Shown here piece by piece: positions 38,809 to 48,760 of a DNA stretch of 64,000 bases. Made by a program: the position numbers and the translations under genes. The notes below the pieces were generated by a model. The model was not told the DNA's origin. It worked only from the letters and a program-made list of their open reading frames with translations, and made no database searches. How positions within the stretch are numbered: the stretch's first letter is position 1; each line of letters opens with the position of its first letter. Source of the DNA: Hondaea fermentalgiana (lineage: Eukaryota > Sar > Bigyra > Thraustochytrida > Thraustochytriidae); assembly GCA_014084085.1 (NCBI GenBank), contig NPFB01000163.1, forward strand, positions 45,846-109,845. The letters run 5' to 3'.

Positions 38809-40086
38809 CTCGGCGGCTTTTGCTTGCTCGCTCGCTTGCTTGCTTGGCTTTTCACCCGCGCTTCGGCACCGCTGCCCGCAGCCGCGTTCTTCGCGTCTGC
38901 CTCTCCGCGCGGAGCGCCGGGCGCTCGCGGAGCCGGCAGTGGCCTCGGGTGGCCGCAGAGCTCGCTCGTGCGCGGCACGTACGGCACGTGCTGCAGCTGC
39001 TTCGAGCGGAGCTCCCGCCGGGCGAGCGAGGGATGAAAGGAAAGGAAATAAATGAACACCGCTCGCCGCCTCGCGTGCCTGCAGCTGCTGTTCTCCCGCG
39101 ACGAGCGCGCCGCGCAGGGCGGGGCCGCGAGGGAGGGCGCGCAGGGGAGGGCGCGAGGCTGCGCGGACGGGTGGGCGGAGGCCCGGGTTGCTGGATGTGG
39201 ACGAGGAGGATGGATGGATCGATGGATGGATGGGCGGGAGAATGGGATGCGCACACTCGGGCTGGCACGCCCCCGGTGCAGCTGGCCGCTCGCCCGGCAG
39301 CGCGAGGCGGCGGCGCGACGGGGGGAGCAGGNNNNNNNNNNNNNNNNNNNNNNNNNNNNNNNNNNNNNNNNNNNNNNNNNNNNNNNNNNNNNNNNNNNNN
39401 NNNNNNNNNNNNNNNNNNNNNNNNNNNNNNNTGGGAGGGAGGGAGGGAGGGAGGGAGGGAGGGAGCCCGGCGAGCGCCGCCCCCGCGACGAGACCTGGGC
39501 TGACTCGACACGACTTGACTCGGGTTTGCTGTCTTTGGCTCGCGCGTAAATTTTGAATCAAGAAAGAGAGAGACCAAAGGAAAGGAAAAACTGTGCACAG
39601 GCCAGGAAGAAGGAGATATAGCGCTATAGCCCACTTGCGGCGCCGGAGCTCCACTGTGCGGAAGCCGACTTGTGTCCATGGAGGGTGCGCGGTACACGTT
39701 ATAGCAGAACTTTTGGCCCTGCGTGCCTGCTGTGATAGGTGGCATCGGGCAAACTACGATAGATAAAGGTCCAAGGTGCACCCGTAGAGGATGTGCCGAG
39801 CGCAACGATTTCGCCGACGCAGGCAGAGCGCGCACGAGACGAGCGACGAGCAGACGAGCAAGCGCAAGAGCGCGCGCAAGAAGGGCGCGGAGAAGGAGCA
39901 CAGCAGCGCCAGGAGCGAGCGAGCTTGGCGCGGGCGCGAGGAGACCCGCGTTGCGACCTCGGCGACGCTCGACGTGCGGAGAAGCGACGCCGAGAAGGGG
40001 CCGGCGGCTGGTTCTTGCGGGCGAGAGGGGAGGGAGAAAGACGTTGAGCACGAACGAGATCAGTGACATCATCGACACTGACAAAG
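38809..40086. promoter_or_regulatory. Divergent intergenic region with assembly gap (USP15-like / EF-hand-like)
   Basis: This 1.28-kb region carries the promoters of both flanking genes. It contains GGAT steps (39210-39245) and a (GGGA)8 tract from 39433 directly after the gap. The remainder is GC-rich sequence with compositional ORFs only. Confidence 0.5.
39332..39431. other. Assembly gap (100 N)
   Basis: One hundred N placed immediately before a (GGGA)n tract, which probably continues into the gap. Confidence 0.99.
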
Positions 40087-40752
40087 ATGCCGCAGCGCGA
40101 CGAGAGCAAGGACGAGGGCGCGGAGGGCAACGTGATGAGAGGCATGACGTGGCGAGGCGAGTGGGATGGGGAGTGGGCCGAGGCGTGGGACTCGCAGCAG
40201 AATCTGCAGCAAGATACCGACTCGTGGTTCAACTCGGCAGCGGCAGGCTCGTACGCGCTCACGGACGAGCAGCGCGAGGAGCTGCGCGGAATTTTTGAAG
40301 TATCTGCGCAGAGCCGCGTCGACAAGGCCTTCGAGGGCGAGGAGGCCCTCGTTCACCGTAAACAGCTGGGAGAGCTGATGCAAATGCTCGGCATCGTTCT
40401 CACGGACGAAGAAGCGAACAGACTTGTGCAGGAGGTGACCTTGCAGAACCACGATGAGATGCGCTTCGAGGAGTTCTGCGACGTGGCGGCGCGCGTGTAC
40501 GCCTCGTACGACGTTCACGAAGAAATCAAAGAGGCTTTTGTGGCTATGCGCGAGAACACAACCAACGAGGTTGGCGAACAATTTGTTTCCGCGCAGAGTC
40601 TCTTGCAGACATTTCGCGCCAATGGAAATGAGTCCATCTCTGAGGAAGACTGCGCGCGCATTGTTGCGCTTGTTGGGACGAGCGCTGGGCCCAAAAGCAC
40701 CATGATCTCCTGGACTGATTTTCAATACCACATGATGTCCTCCGCGTTCTAG
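40087..40752 (+). CDS. Degenerate EF-hand (calmodulin-fold) protein
   Basis: 221 residues from the ATG at 40087. An upstream GTG opens the frame eight codons earlier. After a Trp/Glu-rich N-terminus (about 1-55) the sequence takes up helix-loop-helix pairs: ALTDEQREELRGIFE, QLGELMQMLGIVLTDEEANR, FEEFCDVAARV, DVHEEIKEAFVAM and ISWTDFQYHM. This is the spacing of a four-EF-hand calmodulin/centrin/light-chain protein. The calcium loops lack the D-x-D-x-D ligands, so calcium binding is unlikely. A structural light chain or axonemal adaptor is possible. No closer family could be named. Confidence 0.75.
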   Translation: MPQRDESKDEGAEGNVMRGMTWRGEWDGEWAEAWDSQQNLQQDTDSWFNSAAAGSYALTDEQREELRGIFEVSAQSRVDKAFEGEEALVHRKQLGELMQMLGIVLTDEEANRLVQEVTLQNHDEMRFEEFCDVAARVYASYDVHEEIKEAFVAMRENTTNEVGEQFVSAQSLLQTFRANGNESISEEDCARIVALVGTSAGPKSTMISWTDFQYHMMSSAF

Positions 40753-41211
40753 TTCTCTGCATCTGACACTTCGTTCATCTGGACCGATCATCTATCCGTT
40801 ACAGGGTCCGGAGTCACCGTGACCGTGACCATCCGTCTCAGACCATCTTAGAGAGGGACGTAAGGGGTGAAGGGGGGCGGGGGGTGGGGGCAGGCAACCT
40901 CATAGGTTGTCTGTACTCCAAGTCGATGTGTCTGCGGGCTCCCAATGACGGAAGGAAGTCGACAAGCGAAGGCCCGGTCACTCGCTCGTTGAAACTCGGG
41001 ATCGGGTGGTGTCTCACGGTTCACCGCGCGCACGGATGCGACGACGTGCCTTCGTCGCAGAGAGCGAGCGAGGAAAAGCACACCAAAACAGACCCTGCGT
41101 GCTGCCGACACCGACCTTGGCTGCTCATTCTCTGTAGAGAGAGAAGCATCTGATAAAGAAGAAAAAGGAGAAAAGAAGGAGGCTCGAGGCACTCAAGCGT
41201 TGACAGTGGCA

Positions 41212-41247
<36 letters not shown>
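40753..41247. other. Spacer ending in a (GGC)n tract
   Basis: A 495-bp spacer between two plus-strand genes. A perfect GGC trinucleotide run occupies about 41213-41247 and abuts the next ATG. An open frame through it would add a poly-Ala tail, but only from a TTG codon. Confidence 0.6.
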
Positions 41248-41248
<1 letters not shown>

Positions 41249-41742
41249 TGCAGCGGCAAGAGTCAAGTGACTCGCTCAAATTCGTATCGAGCGTCAATGC
41301 ACTCACACATGCAACATCAAAGAAGCAAATTGCCGAAGAAAAACGAGCGCAGCGGAAAGAGATATGCGTGCGAACGGAACGCGAAAGGCTGCGCCGTCTA
41401 CGTGAGAAGCAGCGCGCTCTTGAGAAGGCCCGATCCCGCGAGCATGCTCGAAGGGTCGACGTGGCGCGACAGAAACTCGTCACAAAGCAACTTTTCCGCA
41501 TCCAAGCAAGACATAATGGCTTTGATCTTGACAACTTTTCGTATCGTCCAGATCCAGCGTTGACACGAGGTCTCCTGCAGGTTTCCTCCGATGCACCTCT
41601 GGTAGGGTTTCCGCGCAAAACCGGATCAAATCTTGAGGACCGATCGCTCAAGCCTTCACTCTCGTCCATCTCCATCGTGTCACTTCCAGGGCCTCCAAGC
41701 CAGGATCGCGACCGCGTTGAGGTGGACTACAATCGAAAGTAG
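41248..41742 (+). CDS. Small basic coiled-coil protein of unknown function
   Basis: 164 residues from the ATG at 41248, directly downstream of a GGC repeat. Residues about 25-90 are a charged Arg/Glu/Lys single helix or coiled coil (for example RERLRRLREKQRALEKARSR). The C-terminal half is Ser/Pro-rich and probably disordered. No catalytic or membrane motif is visible. It is a plausible gene because the frame is clean and codon use resembles its neighbours. It could be lineage-specific. Confidence 0.55.
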
Positions 41743-42468
41743 ATCATATCCATGCCAAAAGGCTCGGACCGCGCGCGAGCATCTGGGCCCGGTAAGATCC
41801 AAGCATCACTCACGCACACACAAATATTGACCTCAAAGAAAGATTCGGCTCAACGTGACTTACGATCGCGCCGACAGATGGTGCGTGGTGAATACAATCA
41901 TTTGACGCAGTAGCCCTGTCACCCATTTCCTCTCTCTTGTAAAATTCCAATCAATTATAAATCACGATACCACTGTACATTATACCTCCACCTTGCTTGA
42001 TTCGGCCAGGACAGAATCCTCCTATGTAATCCATGTAATATCAAACAACATCAACCTCCACGGGTCTCTGCGATCGACGCCATTCTCCTTCTCCTGGCTT
42101 GGCAGGGAGTCCGTGCCGGTGTTTGCTGTCCCCTCGGCTTGACGCGACTAGTAGGCCTACTGATAAGAAGCACGAGGGGATTGGAGACAAGAAAAGAGAC
42201 CCAAAAGCGCGTAAAGAGACCCATAAAAAAGCGCCGAAGCTTCTCTGCCGAGCGCAGAGCCGAGGTCGCGAGGGCGAGCAGTAGATCGCAAAGGAAGGCG
42301 CAGCGAGAGCAGCGAGAGCGCGCGCGGCGCGGCCCCGGACGGTCGCGTGGGAGCCCAGGCAGGCAGAGGCGGGCCGGGGCATCGCAGCGCAGCAGAGGCG
42401 CAGGAGGCAGGACTCCGCGCAGGCAGAGGCGGCCTGGCGGGAGCAGGCGCGCGGCTCGCTTATCGATC
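41743..42468. other. Spacer upstream of the proteasome subunit gene
   Basis: 726 bp containing the RPN1 promoter. AT-rich to about 42050, then purine-rich AGAGCGAGAG and GGCAGG sequence leading to the start codon. A GTAGGCCTAC palindrome lies at 42151-42160. The RPN1 frame is open through the last 330 bp but reads as Arg-rich low-complexity sequence. Confidence 0.5.
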
Positions 42469-45411
42469 ATGTCGGATCCCCCCGGATACCAACGGCCGAC
42501 GGCCAAGATCGCGGTCAAGTCCAAGGAGCGCGAGGAGGACGACGAGGACCAGGAGCCCGTGCCCCCCGAGCAGCCGCCCGTGGAAGACGATGACGAGAAT
42601 GAGAACGCCGGCCTGAGCGAGGAAGATCTCCTCCTCAAGGAGACCCTCGAAGCTGCGGTGGCAAAGCTCACCGCGCGCAAAAGCAGCTCGAGCTCGCGTG
42701 AGGCCGCCGTCGACACTCTGGCGACGGAGATCCGAAGCGCCACCTCGAGTATGACGTCGGTGCCCAAGCCGCTCAAGTTCCTCCGTCCCCATTACGAGCC
42801 GCTCAAGGAGTTTTACAGAACGCTCAAATCAGGAAGCCTGAAAAAGGCGGTAGCCGATGTCCTGTCGGTGCTGGCCATGACAATGGCCGAGGAGGGCTCG
42901 CGCGAGTGCCTCGGCTTCAAGCTCGAGGGAAACCGCACGGAGCTCGGCGTCTGGGGTCACGAGTTCATTCGTGCTCTTAGCGGCGAAATTTCCCAAGAGT
43001 ACGTGGCCCGCACCACGGCCGACCCGCCCGATGATCCGTCGGAGCTGATCGAGCTCGTGGACGTGATCATCCCCTTTCAGATTGACCAAAAGTCGGAGAT
43101 CGAGGCTGTCGATCTCTTGCTTGAGGTCAATGAGCTCGAGAAGCTCATCGGCTACGTTGACAAGTCTAATTACGACCGCGTCTGCTTGTATTTGCTGCGC
43201 CTCGCCGAATACCACATTGCTCTAGAGGACCTCGAGTCCGCTCTGGGCGTCGCCTTCAAACTCTACCTGGGCGAGAAGGACCTGGCCAACGCTCTGCGCG
43301 TGGCAATGCGCCTCAACGACATGGGTTTGGCCACGCAGGTCATGGAGGCGGCAGAAAAGATGCGCGACGGTGGTCTCGTGCTGCGACAGCTGGGACTCAT
43401 GATGGGCTCGCACAAGTTCTTTGGCTACACGTCCGACGACGACCAAGTGAACTCGCTGATTGGCAACGAGGAACTCTGGGACCACTTCCAGAGCCTGGCG
43501 CGCGAACTGAACGCCGAGGATCCCAAGACGCCCGACGACGTGTACAAGAGCCACCTTTCGGAATCCTCGTCGCTGATGCGCGAAGCGGCTCAGGTTGAAT
43601 CGGCGCGTCAGAACTTGGCATCGACCTATGTCAATGCCTTTGTCAACGTTGGCTTCCAAAAGGATGCCCTCATGACCCCCGCCGATACGCAGTGGCTGTA
43701 CAAGAACAAGGATCACGGCATGATTAGCGCTGCTGCTTCGCTGGGCATGATTTTGCTTTGGAACGTTAACGAGGGCATGTCCCAGATTGACAAGTACCTG
43801 TACAGTTCCGAGTTTATCAAGGCTGGCGCTCTTTTGGCGCTGGGCATTGTGAACTGCGGCGTACGCGACGATGTCGACCCTGCGCTGAGCCTCTTGCCCG
43901 AGCACTTCGAGGAAGGCAAGCCCGATATTCTCCGCATGACCGCGGCGCTCGGTCTGGGCATTGCCCATGCTGGCAACCCCAAGGAGGAAGTGGCTGAGGT
44001 CCTCCTGCCTGTCGTGGCCGACACCTCGGCGGCCGCAAACATGGAGGTGGTGGCTCTGGCCGGTCTGGCACTCGGCCTTGTCTTTGCGGGCACGGCCGAC
44101 GAGGACGTGTGCACGACCATCGTGCAGCGTCTTATGGAGGCCTCGCCCGCCGAGCTGGACCAGCCCATTGCCAAGATGCTCTGCGTTGGCCTGGGTGTGC
44201 TTTTCCTGGGTGCCCAGGAAAAGGCCGAGCCCACCGTGGAGGCCGTCAAGACTGTCGAGCACAAGATTTCCAAATTCGCCGCCGTTGTCATTGAGACGTG
44301 CGCGTACACGGGCACGGGCAACGTCCTCCAGGTCCAGAAGCTCATGCATCTGTGCGCCGAGCATCTCGACAAGAACGGTGACTCTGTCGCCGAAGTGGCG
44401 GCTGCTGCAGAGGCCGCGGAGGAGGAAGAAACAGAGGAGAAGACCGGTGCCGCTCAGGGCGGCGCCGACGCCACTGCTGCGGCTGCGGCAGCCGCAGCCG
44501 ACTCCAAGGCTGCCGAGGAGAAGGAGGAAGAGCAGCAGACCGAGGAGGAGCGCGAGGCGGAGAAGCAGCAGGCTGCCGCCAACGCGATGCACCAGTCGGC
44601 AGCTGTGATTGGCGTGGCGCTTATCACCATGGGCGAGAAGATCGGCCGCGAGATGGCGCAGCGTACCTTTCAACACCTTTTGCAATATGGTGATCTCGCC
44701 GTGCGGCGCGCCGTGCCGCTGGCCATGGCCCTCTGCCACATTTCGGACCCAGAGTATGCGCTCATTGATGTGCTGAGTAAACTTACGCACGACGCTGACG
44801 TCCCGACGGCCATGTCTGCGATCATCTCGCTCGGTCTCCTCGGCGCGGGCACAAACAACTCGCGCATCGCGCAGCTTCTCCGCAGTCTGGCCACTTTTTA
44901 CAGCAAGGACGCCAATCCGCTCTTCATTGTGCGCATCGCACAGGGTCTGCTGCACGCCGGCAAGGGCCTCGTCACGCTTGCGCCCTATCATAGTGACCGC
45001 ACGCTCATGTCGGGCCCGGCAATCGCTGGCATTCTCGCAGTCATCTACTGCTCGCTCGACCTCAAGAACACCATTCTTGCCAAGCACCATTATCTGCTGT
45101 ACACGCTCGTGTGCGCGATTCGCCCGCGCATGCTCATGACGCTCGACGCGAAGACCATGGAGCAGCTTCCTGTCAAGGTTCGCGTTGGTCAAGCCGTTGA
45201 GACGGTCGGCCAGGCGGGTCGGCCCAAGACCATTACCGGATTCCAGACGCACTCTACGCCCGTGCTTATGGGCTTTGGAGACCGCGCAGAGCTTGTCTCG
45301 GAGGAGTATGAGCCCCTTTCCGATGTTCTCGAAGGTGTCGTGCTTCTCAAGAAGCGAAAGAAGAAGAGGTCGTCCAAGGATCGCGATGGTGATGTCGAAA
45401 TGGCAAAATGA
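42469..45411 (+). CDS. RPN1: 26S proteasome regulatory subunit RPN1 (PSMD2)
   Basis: 980 residues from the ATG at 42469, within the usual 900-1000 for RPN1. The N-terminus is acidic. Family hallmarks include PKPLKFLRPHYEPLK, LGVWGHEFIRALSGEI and LYLLRLAEYH. The central proteasome/cyclosome repeats are visible as recurrent GLGIAHAG, LALGLVFAG and GLGVLFLG helices-and-turns (about 420-620 and 700-830). An Ala/Glu-rich low-complexity stretch (about 645-700) interrupts them. The C-terminus ends in basic KKRKKKRS. RPN1 sits in the base of the 19S particle and docks ubiquitin-like shuttle factors and Ubp6. It is the only proteasome subunit here but accompanies two deubiquitinase genes in the window. 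Confidence 0.95.
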   Translation: MSDPPGYQRPTAKIAVKSKEREEDDEDQEPVPPEQPPVEDDDENENAGLSEEDLLLKETLEAAVAKLTARKSSSSSREAAVDTLATEIRSATSSMTSVPKPLKFLRPHYEPLKEFYRTLKSGSLKKAVADVLSVLAMTMAEEGSRECLGFKLEGNRTELGVWGHEFIRALSGEISQEYVARTTADPPDDPSELIELVDVIIPFQIDQKSEIEAVDLLLEVNELEKLIGYVDKSNYDRVCLYLLRLAEYHIALEDLESALGVAFKLYLGEKDLANALRVAMRLNDMGLATQVMEAAEKMRDGGLVLRQLGLMMGSHKFFGYTSDDDQVNSLIGNEELWDHFQSLARELNAEDPKTPDDVYKSHLSESSSLMREAAQVESARQNLASTYVNAFVNVGFQKDALMTPADTQWLYKNKDHGMISAAASLGMILLWNVNEGMSQIDKYLYSSEFIKAGALLALGIVNCGVRDDVDPALSLLPEHFEEGKPDILRMTAALGLGIAHAGNPKEEVAEVLLPVVADTSAAANMEVVALAGLALGLVFAGTADEDVCTTIVQRLMEASPAELDQPIAKMLCVGLGVLFLGAQEKAEPTVEAVKTVEHKISKFAAVVIETCAYTGTGNVLQVQKLMHLCAEHLDKNGDSVAEVAAAAEAAEEEETEEKTGAAQGGADATAAAAAAAADSKAAEEKEEEQQTEEEREAEKQQAAANAMHQSAAVIGVALITMGEKIGREMAQRTFQHLLQYGDLAVRRAVPLAMALCHISDPEYALIDVLSKLTHDADVPTAMSAIISLGLLGAGTNNSRIAQLLRSLATFYSKDANPLFIVRIAQGLLHAGKGLVTLAPYHSDRTLMSGPAIAGILAVIYCSLDLKNTILAKHHYLLYTLVCAIRPRMLMTLDAKTMEQLPVKVRVGQAVETVGQAGRPKTITGFQTHSTPVLMGFGDRAELVSEEYEPLSDVLEGVVLLKKRKKKRSSKDRDGDVEMAK

Positions 45412-45970
45412 TTTTCTCTTTACTCTTTTTCCATTGTCTTTTTCCCATTGAAAGAGAACCCACTAGGCCTAGCGAGGCGAAACGAATTTGCTGTTCTACT
45501 ATACCTTTTTTCACTTTCATTCAACTTTCATACGTCGAAAAAGCTTGCGTGGATTTGTTTTTGTCTTTCACGATGTAAGGTTGGTCCTTGCGCACAAATC
45601 TTGACTGCTCATATCAACCTAAGATCAATGACCTGGCGATGTGGCAAGTTCGGCCTCGCAAAGCATCGCGCTCGATTCTGAAATGCCTGAATTGAATCGA
45701 ATCCTCTCACTGATTAGTGCAGAGCGGCATAGTGCAGGGCCCCACTCCTACTAGGCCCTATTTAGGCCTAGGCCCCTTTTCAAATTTTGCAATGAATGAA
45801 AGAAAAAAAAATGAACCTAACGACCATCCGGGGCAGCCCAACGACCAAACACGATTGCTCTCTCGCGAGACGAGCAACGCGAGACGAAGCGACGCGACGC
45901 GGGGTGTGGCGTGGCAAGGGCGACAGCGGCAGCACCAGCCGCGGTGCTAGTTGTCGGCGCCGGCGCCAGG
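45412..45970. other. Spacer with CTAGGCCTAG palindromes
   Basis: 559 bp between RPN1 and CDC45, both plus strand. CTAGGCCTAG lies at 45463-45472 and TAGGCCTAGG at 45763-45772. The CDC45 promoter must be here. No other feature was recognised. Confidence 0.55.
45463..45472. repeat. CTAGGCCTAG palindrome (one of several)
   Basis: A perfect 10-bp palindrome 52 bp after the RPN1 stop codon. Closely related copies are at 45763-45772 and 48755-48764, all in spacers around CDC45. Confidence 0.7.
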
Positions 45971-48421
45971 ATGCTGTGGCCGGCGGAGCACCTCCACGAA
46001 ACCTACGAGCATATTCGCAACGATGCGCTGGGCGCCGGGTGCTCGGTGGTCCTCTACGTAGCCCTTGACTGCGACGCTCTGTGCGCTGTGAGGATTCTTA
46101 CGAGCTTACTCAAGGCTGACAATGTTGCGTACAAGCTGCGACCTGTCCGACGACTCAGTGACATTCTTGATGACTTTCGTGAGACCTCCAAGGCAGAGGC
46201 CATCAAGTCCATCGTCATGCTCAACTGCGGAGGCGATGTCAACGTGCAGGAGATGTTCAACCTCGACGAATCGATGACCTGTTACATTATCGACTCAAAC
46301 CGGCCTTTGAATCACGCCAACCTGCTCCCTTCGCATACTCAAACCATTGTATTTGCCGACGAGTTTATGAAGGAGGATGTCCTCGTGGCCCAAGCACGCC
46401 AACTTGAGCATTTGGATGAAGATGACATTGATGAACTTCTCAGTGCCGCCAAGGGTGACGATGTGGACGACGACGATGACGACGACGACGACGACGACGA
46501 CGATGATGACGATGACAATGACGAGGATGCCGATGCAGAGGGCGCTGCTGCGCGTAATGGTCAGGAGGGTGGCATCGAGTCAGACGACGAACATGAGCTC
46601 GAGGATGGCCCACCAAGCAAACGCAACGAGGGCAGCGACGACGACGACGACGACAATGACAATGACAATGACAATGACAATGATGATGATGACAGTCAAC
46701 GGCCCGCAAGAAAGGCCCGAGCGGGCCGTGAGCAGCGGCAGAACCAAACGCAAGAGAGCACGTCATCATCACAGTTCTTGTCTGCACACGAAGAAGCAGA
46801 AATTGCTCGAGAATTAGCCGCCGAAAACGGCGGCTCACGAAAGAAGCGACGGCGGATGTCCTCATCAAAATCGTCGACGACGGGCTCGCGCGACGACTCC
46901 GATGACGATGACGATGACGATGACGTCCGCAATGGCCAAAACATTAGAGACGAAGACGACGACGACGAGGAGGAGGAGCAGGACACAGAAGATCTTGACA
47001 AGAAGAATAAAAGAAAGGCAAAGGAAGGCGCAGAAGACGAAGACGAAGACGGGCCTCAGAGCGACCGTGCTCTTGCAGGAAAATACTATGCTGGCGCGTC
47101 CCGCGGTACGTCTGCAGCGCATGTGATTTTTGCGCTGTCGCAGCGCCTGAACAAGGACCAAAAGATGTTCCTTTGGCTCGCCATCGTTGGTACGACGCAT
47201 CACTTTTTAGCGTCCGAACTTAGCGAAGATGACTACCTCATGCGCGTGGTCGTTTACCAAGACCTTGTCAAGGACCGGGCGCTGCGGCGTCGCGTGGCGA
47301 CTAATGAGGACGGCGCCGACATTCCGCTCGCTGAAGGCCAGAGCATGGAGTTTGTGGAGGAATTGCGACTCATGCTTCATCGACACTGGTCGCTGCACGA
47401 GTCATTTCTTTACTCGGACTATGTAGCTGCGCGGCTCGGCATCTGGAAGTCGAATGGCGAGGCCAAGCTCCGTACCTTTTTCGCCAAAATGGGCATTAGT
47501 CGCAAGGACGCAGAGCAAAAGTATTCGTTCATGACGATGGGCGTCAAGCGGGCGCTCAAGGACAAGATTGGCGCACACGGCGTTGACTTTGCACTCGACG
47601 AGACCTTTGTGTATTCATCCTTTCAATTTCGCGCCGGCTACGGGCTCCAACTTTCGGCCGCAGACGCTGCGTACTGCATGGGGGCACTTTTAGAGAGCGC
47701 AGCAACACATCCAACGATCTTTGGCGATGGCGCGGGAGAATCCGACGCTGCAAGTGGCGAAGACCCCTCAGAAATCCCAGAGGTGGCGCTCGAGACAGAC
47801 CCCCTCTTTTCCGGGAACAAGGATGATGGAGCCGGCGGCGAGGCGGAGGCGACGAATCGCGATAGCGCAGCCTCGCTTTGGCACCAGAGCTTTAACGCAG
47901 CGTACGACGCCCTTTCCATGTCGCACACGCCGCGCAACCAGGAACTCGTGGAGCAGGGCCTGGGATTCGCCAAGGCTCTGCAAAAGGCCATCATCCAGGA
48001 AGGTGGAAACATCATTTCTGGCTCCAAGGTTGCAAGCGCTGGTTCGTTTCGGTACTGCATTCTCGAAGGTCTGCCGCCGAAGCTGGTGAGTATCTTTGCC
48101 CAGCCCGAGACCTTGACCCGATTGGCGAACTTCATCATGTTGTCGTATACATCTGCAGGCAAGTGGGCTGGGCTCGGCGCCAAGCCGCTCGTGCTTGGCA
48201 TCAAGAGCCACAAGTCGACCAAGGCACACTTTGTTGGGATTCCACACCCGAAAACAGATAATGGCGAGGTTGCAAAGAATCCCTTTGGTCGCTACTTTGG
48301 CGAAGCTGCACGAAGAATCGGTACGACCCACTCGCACGTGGGTTTTAATGCTGCGGCAATCGAGATTCCGCTCGAGTCTGTTCAAAAGTTCCTTGTTGCA
48401 TTGCACGAGATCACAGCATGA
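45971..48421 (+). CDS. CDC45: CDC45 replication initiation factor with long acidic insertion
   Basis: 816 residues from the ATG at 45971. The frame extends upstream only to a GTG. The N-terminus (YVALDCDALCAVRILTSLL and later DSNRPLNHANL) carries the degenerate DHH/RecJ-like motifs of CDC45. The region from about 160 to 360 is an extremely acidic insertion with runs of Asp, Asn-Asp repeats and KKRRRMS-type basic islands. Human CDC45 has an acidic linker at this place, but this one is far longer. After it, ALSQRLNKDQKMFLWLAIVG and the C-terminal YTSAGKWAGLGAKP match the family. CDC45 is a subunit of the CMG helicase with MCM2-7 and GINS in the nucleus. The polyaspartate tract may arise from GAC/GAT repeat expansion. 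Confidence 0.94.
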   Translation: MLWPAEHLHETYEHIRNDALGAGCSVVLYVALDCDALCAVRILTSLLKADNVAYKLRPVRRLSDILDDFRETSKAEAIKSIVMLNCGGDVNVQEMFNLDESMTCYIIDSNRPLNHANLLPSHTQTIVFADEFMKEDVLVAQARQLEHLDEDDIDELLSAAKGDDVDDDDDDDDDDDDDDDDDNDEDADAEGAAARNGQEGGIESDDEHELEDGPPSKRNEGSDDDDDDNDNDNDNDNDDDDSQRPARKARAGREQRQNQTQESTSSSQFLSAHEEAEIARELAAENGGSRKKRRRMSSSKSSTTGSRDDSDDDDDDDDVRNGQNIRDEDDDDEEEEQDTEDLDKKNKRKAKEGAEDEDEDGPQSDRALAGKYYAGASRGTSAAHVIFALSQRLNKDQKMFLWLAIVGTTHHFLASELSEDDYLMRVVVYQDLVKDRALRRRVATNEDGADIPLAEGQSMEFVEELRLMLHRHWSLHESFLYSDYVAARLGIWKSNGEAKLRTFFAKMGISRKDAEQKYSFMTMGVKRALKDKIGAHGVDFALDETFVYSSFQFRAGYGLQLSAADAAYCMGALLESAATHPTIFGDGAGESDAASGEDPSEIPEVALETDPLFSGNKDDGAGGEAEATNRDSAASLWHQSFNAAYDALSMSHTPRNQELVEQGLGFAKALQKAIIQEGGNIISGSKVASAGSFRYCILEGLPPKLVSIFAQPETLTRLANFIMLSYTSAGKWAGLGAKPLVLGIKSHKSTKAHFVGIPHPKTDNGEVAKNPFGRYFGEAARRIGTTHSHVGFNAAAIEIPLESVQKFLVALHEITA

Positions 48422-48760
48422 TCGCTGCGGTAATCTCACTCGCAAACACGCATCTTGGCATCTCATGTCCTAATCTTATCTTACTACTTTTCTTTTCTTA
48501 CCTTGCCAAGCAAGAAAGCTTCGACATCGACTTTCTACAAAACCTGAAAAATGACATTATTTTTCTTTCTTCTCTTTTTTCTTTTTTCTTTCTCAGAAAC
48601 ATTCAACAGCAGCTAGGCGAGCGAGTTCACACACTCACACAAACACGAGCAAGGCCTAACGCTCTCTAGTAGAGCATATTGATAGGCTGGCTGGAATGAG
48701 GAGGGCAAATCTCGAACTATACATTTTCATCCTCAGGCTCAGGCCCTGGCCTAGCTAGGC
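48422..48760. other. Convergent 3' spacer
   Basis: A 339-bp spacer between the 3' ends of CDC45 (+) and the JmjC gene (-). It contains TTTCTT-rich sequence. A CTAGGCCTAG palindrome at 48755-48764 overlaps the TAG stop of the JmjC gene. Confidence 0.55.

Noticed and set aside
43222..45252. 676-codon minus-strand open frame
   Set aside because: Antisense shadow of RPN1. Its His/Leu/Arg-rich composition has no domain.
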